DNA from: Roseiarcus sp963767245
Lineage (GTDB): Bacteria; Pseudomonadota; Alphaproteobacteria; Rhizobiales; Beijerinckiaceae
Length of the DNA: 64,000 nt
Direction of reading: 5' to 3'
NCBI GenBank assembly: GCA_963767245.1
Contig: CAVYDG010000013.1
Span: 310,001-374,000, forward strand
In this document: piece after piece, positions 62,991 to 64,000 of the stretch
Numbering within the stretch: the stretch's first letter is position 1
Layout of the letters: each line of letters begins with the position of its first letter
Position numbers and translations under genes: made by a program
The notes under the pieces: model-generated
What the model saw: the letters and a program-made list of their open reading frames with translations, nothing else
Told to the model about the DNA's origin: nothing
Database searches by the model: none

Positions 62991-63128
62991 GATACCCCCT
63001 GCCAATTTGAGGTGGGCTTATAGCAGGTCGGCTTCGGAAGGGCGGCCTTTCTTTCTCATCCGTTATGGGGCGAAGCCGGAGGGGCGCGCTGCAGTTCCGC
63101 TGCTCCCTCAAGCGCCCTCGAGGCGCTG

Positions 63129-63153
63129 CCCCCCGGACTAAGACCGGGGGGGG
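63129..63153. repeat. GC-rich hairpin between the two livK-type genes
   Basis: CCCCCCGG and CCGGGGGG with the loop ACTAAGA form a strong hairpin, like the one at 34545-34567. It lies in the 200-bp gap between the two binding-protein genes (about 63130). It may be a dispersed repeat or weaken read-through between copies. Confidence 0.6.
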
Positions 63154-63193
63154 CGCGCTCGCGATCAAGCCGCGGCGCGCGGCGGCCGCATCT

Positions 63194-64000
63194 TTAGAGT
63201 TGCTCGAAGCCGATCTTGCCGTCTTCGCCCTTCTTCCACACGTACCAGACGTAATCGACGGTCGTGCGGTCGCCTTTCTTGTCGTAGGAAATGTCGCCGA
63301 TGACGGTGTGGAACGGCATGCCCGAATGCATGACCGCGGCCACTTTCTTCGGGTCGAGCGAGTTCGCCTTTTCGGCCGCCTGCTTGATGATCTGGACGGC
63401 GGCGTAGGAATAGAGGGTATAGCCCTGCGGGTCGAAGCCCTTGGCCTTGAACGAAGCGACAGCGTCCTGAGCATTCGGGTTCTTGCGCGGCTCTGGGCCG
63501 AACGTCATGAGGGTGCCTTCGACGCCCGGGCCGCCGATCGCCGCGAACTCAGAATCGGTGATGCCGTCGCCGGAGATCATGACCGTGCTCATGCCCTGAT
63601 CTCTCATCTGGCGGACGATGAGGCCGCCTTCGGTATGCAGGCCGCCCCACATCAGATAGTCGGCGCCGGACTCTTTGATCTTGGAGACGATCGCCGAATA
63701 GTCCTTCTCGCCGGTGTTCACGCCCTCGTAGAGCACCTCCTTGACGCCCATCTTGTGCATGTTGTCGAGCGCGGCGTCGGCGAGGCCCTTGCCGTAGGTC
63801 GTCTTGTCGTGGACAACCGCGATCTTCTTGCCTTTGAGTTTGTCGCGGGCGAGCTCGGCCCAGACCATGCCCTGCTGGTCGTCGCGGCCGCAGGTGCGGA
63901 ACGCGTCCCACAGATTGCGATCAGTGACTTTGGGATTTGTCGCCGAGGGCGTGATAAACAGGATGCCGTTCTCGGCATAGACATCGGAAGCCGGGATCGT
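63194..64000 (-). CDS. Branched-chain amino acid ABC transporter binding protein (copy 2, partial)
   Basis: The C-terminal 269 residues are visible; the frame stays open past the window edge, so the N-terminus and signal peptide lie outside. It is highly similar to copy 1, with small changes such as VWAELARDKLKGKK for VWAEYARDQLKGKK. The last 253 bp are identical between copies, which suggests gene conversion. It is tandem to copy 1 on the same strand. Confidence 0.92.
   Translation of the reverse strand, partial: TIPASDVYAENGILFITPSATNPKVTDRNLWDAFRTCGRDDQQGMVWAELARDKLKGKKIAVVHDKTTYGKGLADAALDNMHKMGVKEVLYEGVNTGEKDYSAIVSKIKESGADYLMWGGLHTEGGLIVRQMRDQGMSTVMISGDGITDSEFAAIGGPGVEGTLMTFGPEPRKNPNAQDAVASFKAKGFDPQGYTLYSYAAVQIIKQAAEKANSLDPKKVAAVMHSGMPFHTVIGDISYDKKGDRTTVDYVWYVWKKGEDGKIGFEQL

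Overview
The window is GC-rich DNA that codes densely on both strands. It most likely comes from an alphaproteobacterium of the order Hyphomicrobiales (Rhizobiales). Supporting signs are a Ros/MucR-type regulator, a class I PHA synthase, a non-zinc HemB metal site, a leucyl/phenylalanyl-tRNA-protein transferase, the alpha-E/ATP-grasp/transglutaminase cluster, and an intergenic palindromic repeat family. A family such as Beijerinckiaceae or Methylocystaceae would fit, but the sequence alone does not settle it. I saw no rRNA, tRNA, CRISPR array or prophage.

Layout. 1-434 is the end of an IS1182-family element. It has cut off the 3' end of a probable arsenic-response operon read leftward (arsR, flavoprotein, MFS transporter; 392-3382), and a remnant of an arsM-like methyltransferase lies beside it. 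3.8-13 kb holds a double DUF1254/DUF1214 secreted protein, a class III nucleotide cyclase, an acyl-CoA ligase/ketopantoate reductase pair and an AI-2E-type membrane protein. 12.98-16.09 kb is a tandem of a second, inverted IS1182 copy and an IS701-like element, separated and flanked by CTAG. The tandem lies between the AI-2E gene and a convergent SulP transporter gene. 18-26 kb carries PPK2, an ABC exporter, two DUF4239 membrane proteins and two paralogous fatty acyl-CoA ligases, one of them frameshifted.

26-30.3 kb is a leftward cluster: cupin, transglutaminase-like protein lacking its catalytic Cys, alpha-E protein, circularly permuted ATP-grasp, and Aat. 30.4-32.9 kb is a cobalamin-riboswitch-controlled cobalt-uptake operon (cbtB, cbtA, a histidine-phosphatase-like protein, a secreted protein). 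33-45 kb mixes intact genes (Uma2, phaC, hemB, a Gly-rich PEP-CTERM protein) with damaged ones (Rieske oxygenase, aminotransferase, DUF4160, VOC protein and a stray copy of the hemB 5' end). 45-59 kb has dehydrogenases, an ICMT-like methyltransferase, a dienelactone hydrolase, a DGPF/YciI plus ECF42 sigma-factor group, a class C beta-lactamase-like hydrolase and a GST. 59-60.6 kb is an IS110-family (IS1111-type) element inserted in a palindromic repeat. The window ends with small proteins, MucR, and two tandem LivK-type binding proteins, the second cut by the window edge.

An important caveat is that many genes are broken by single short indels, often in G/C or T runs or CG repeats (near 8120, 15871, 24480, 31904, 36458, 37698 and 57741, with several more in the Rieske gene). 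These look like consensus errors of a draft assembly at least as much as real decay. No element here is clearly an undescribed system. The best leads are the Cys-less transglutaminase cluster, the arsenic-linked flavoprotein, the riboswitch-controlled cbt operon with a degenerate phosphatase, and the IS1111 element with its probable guide-RNA region inside a repeat.
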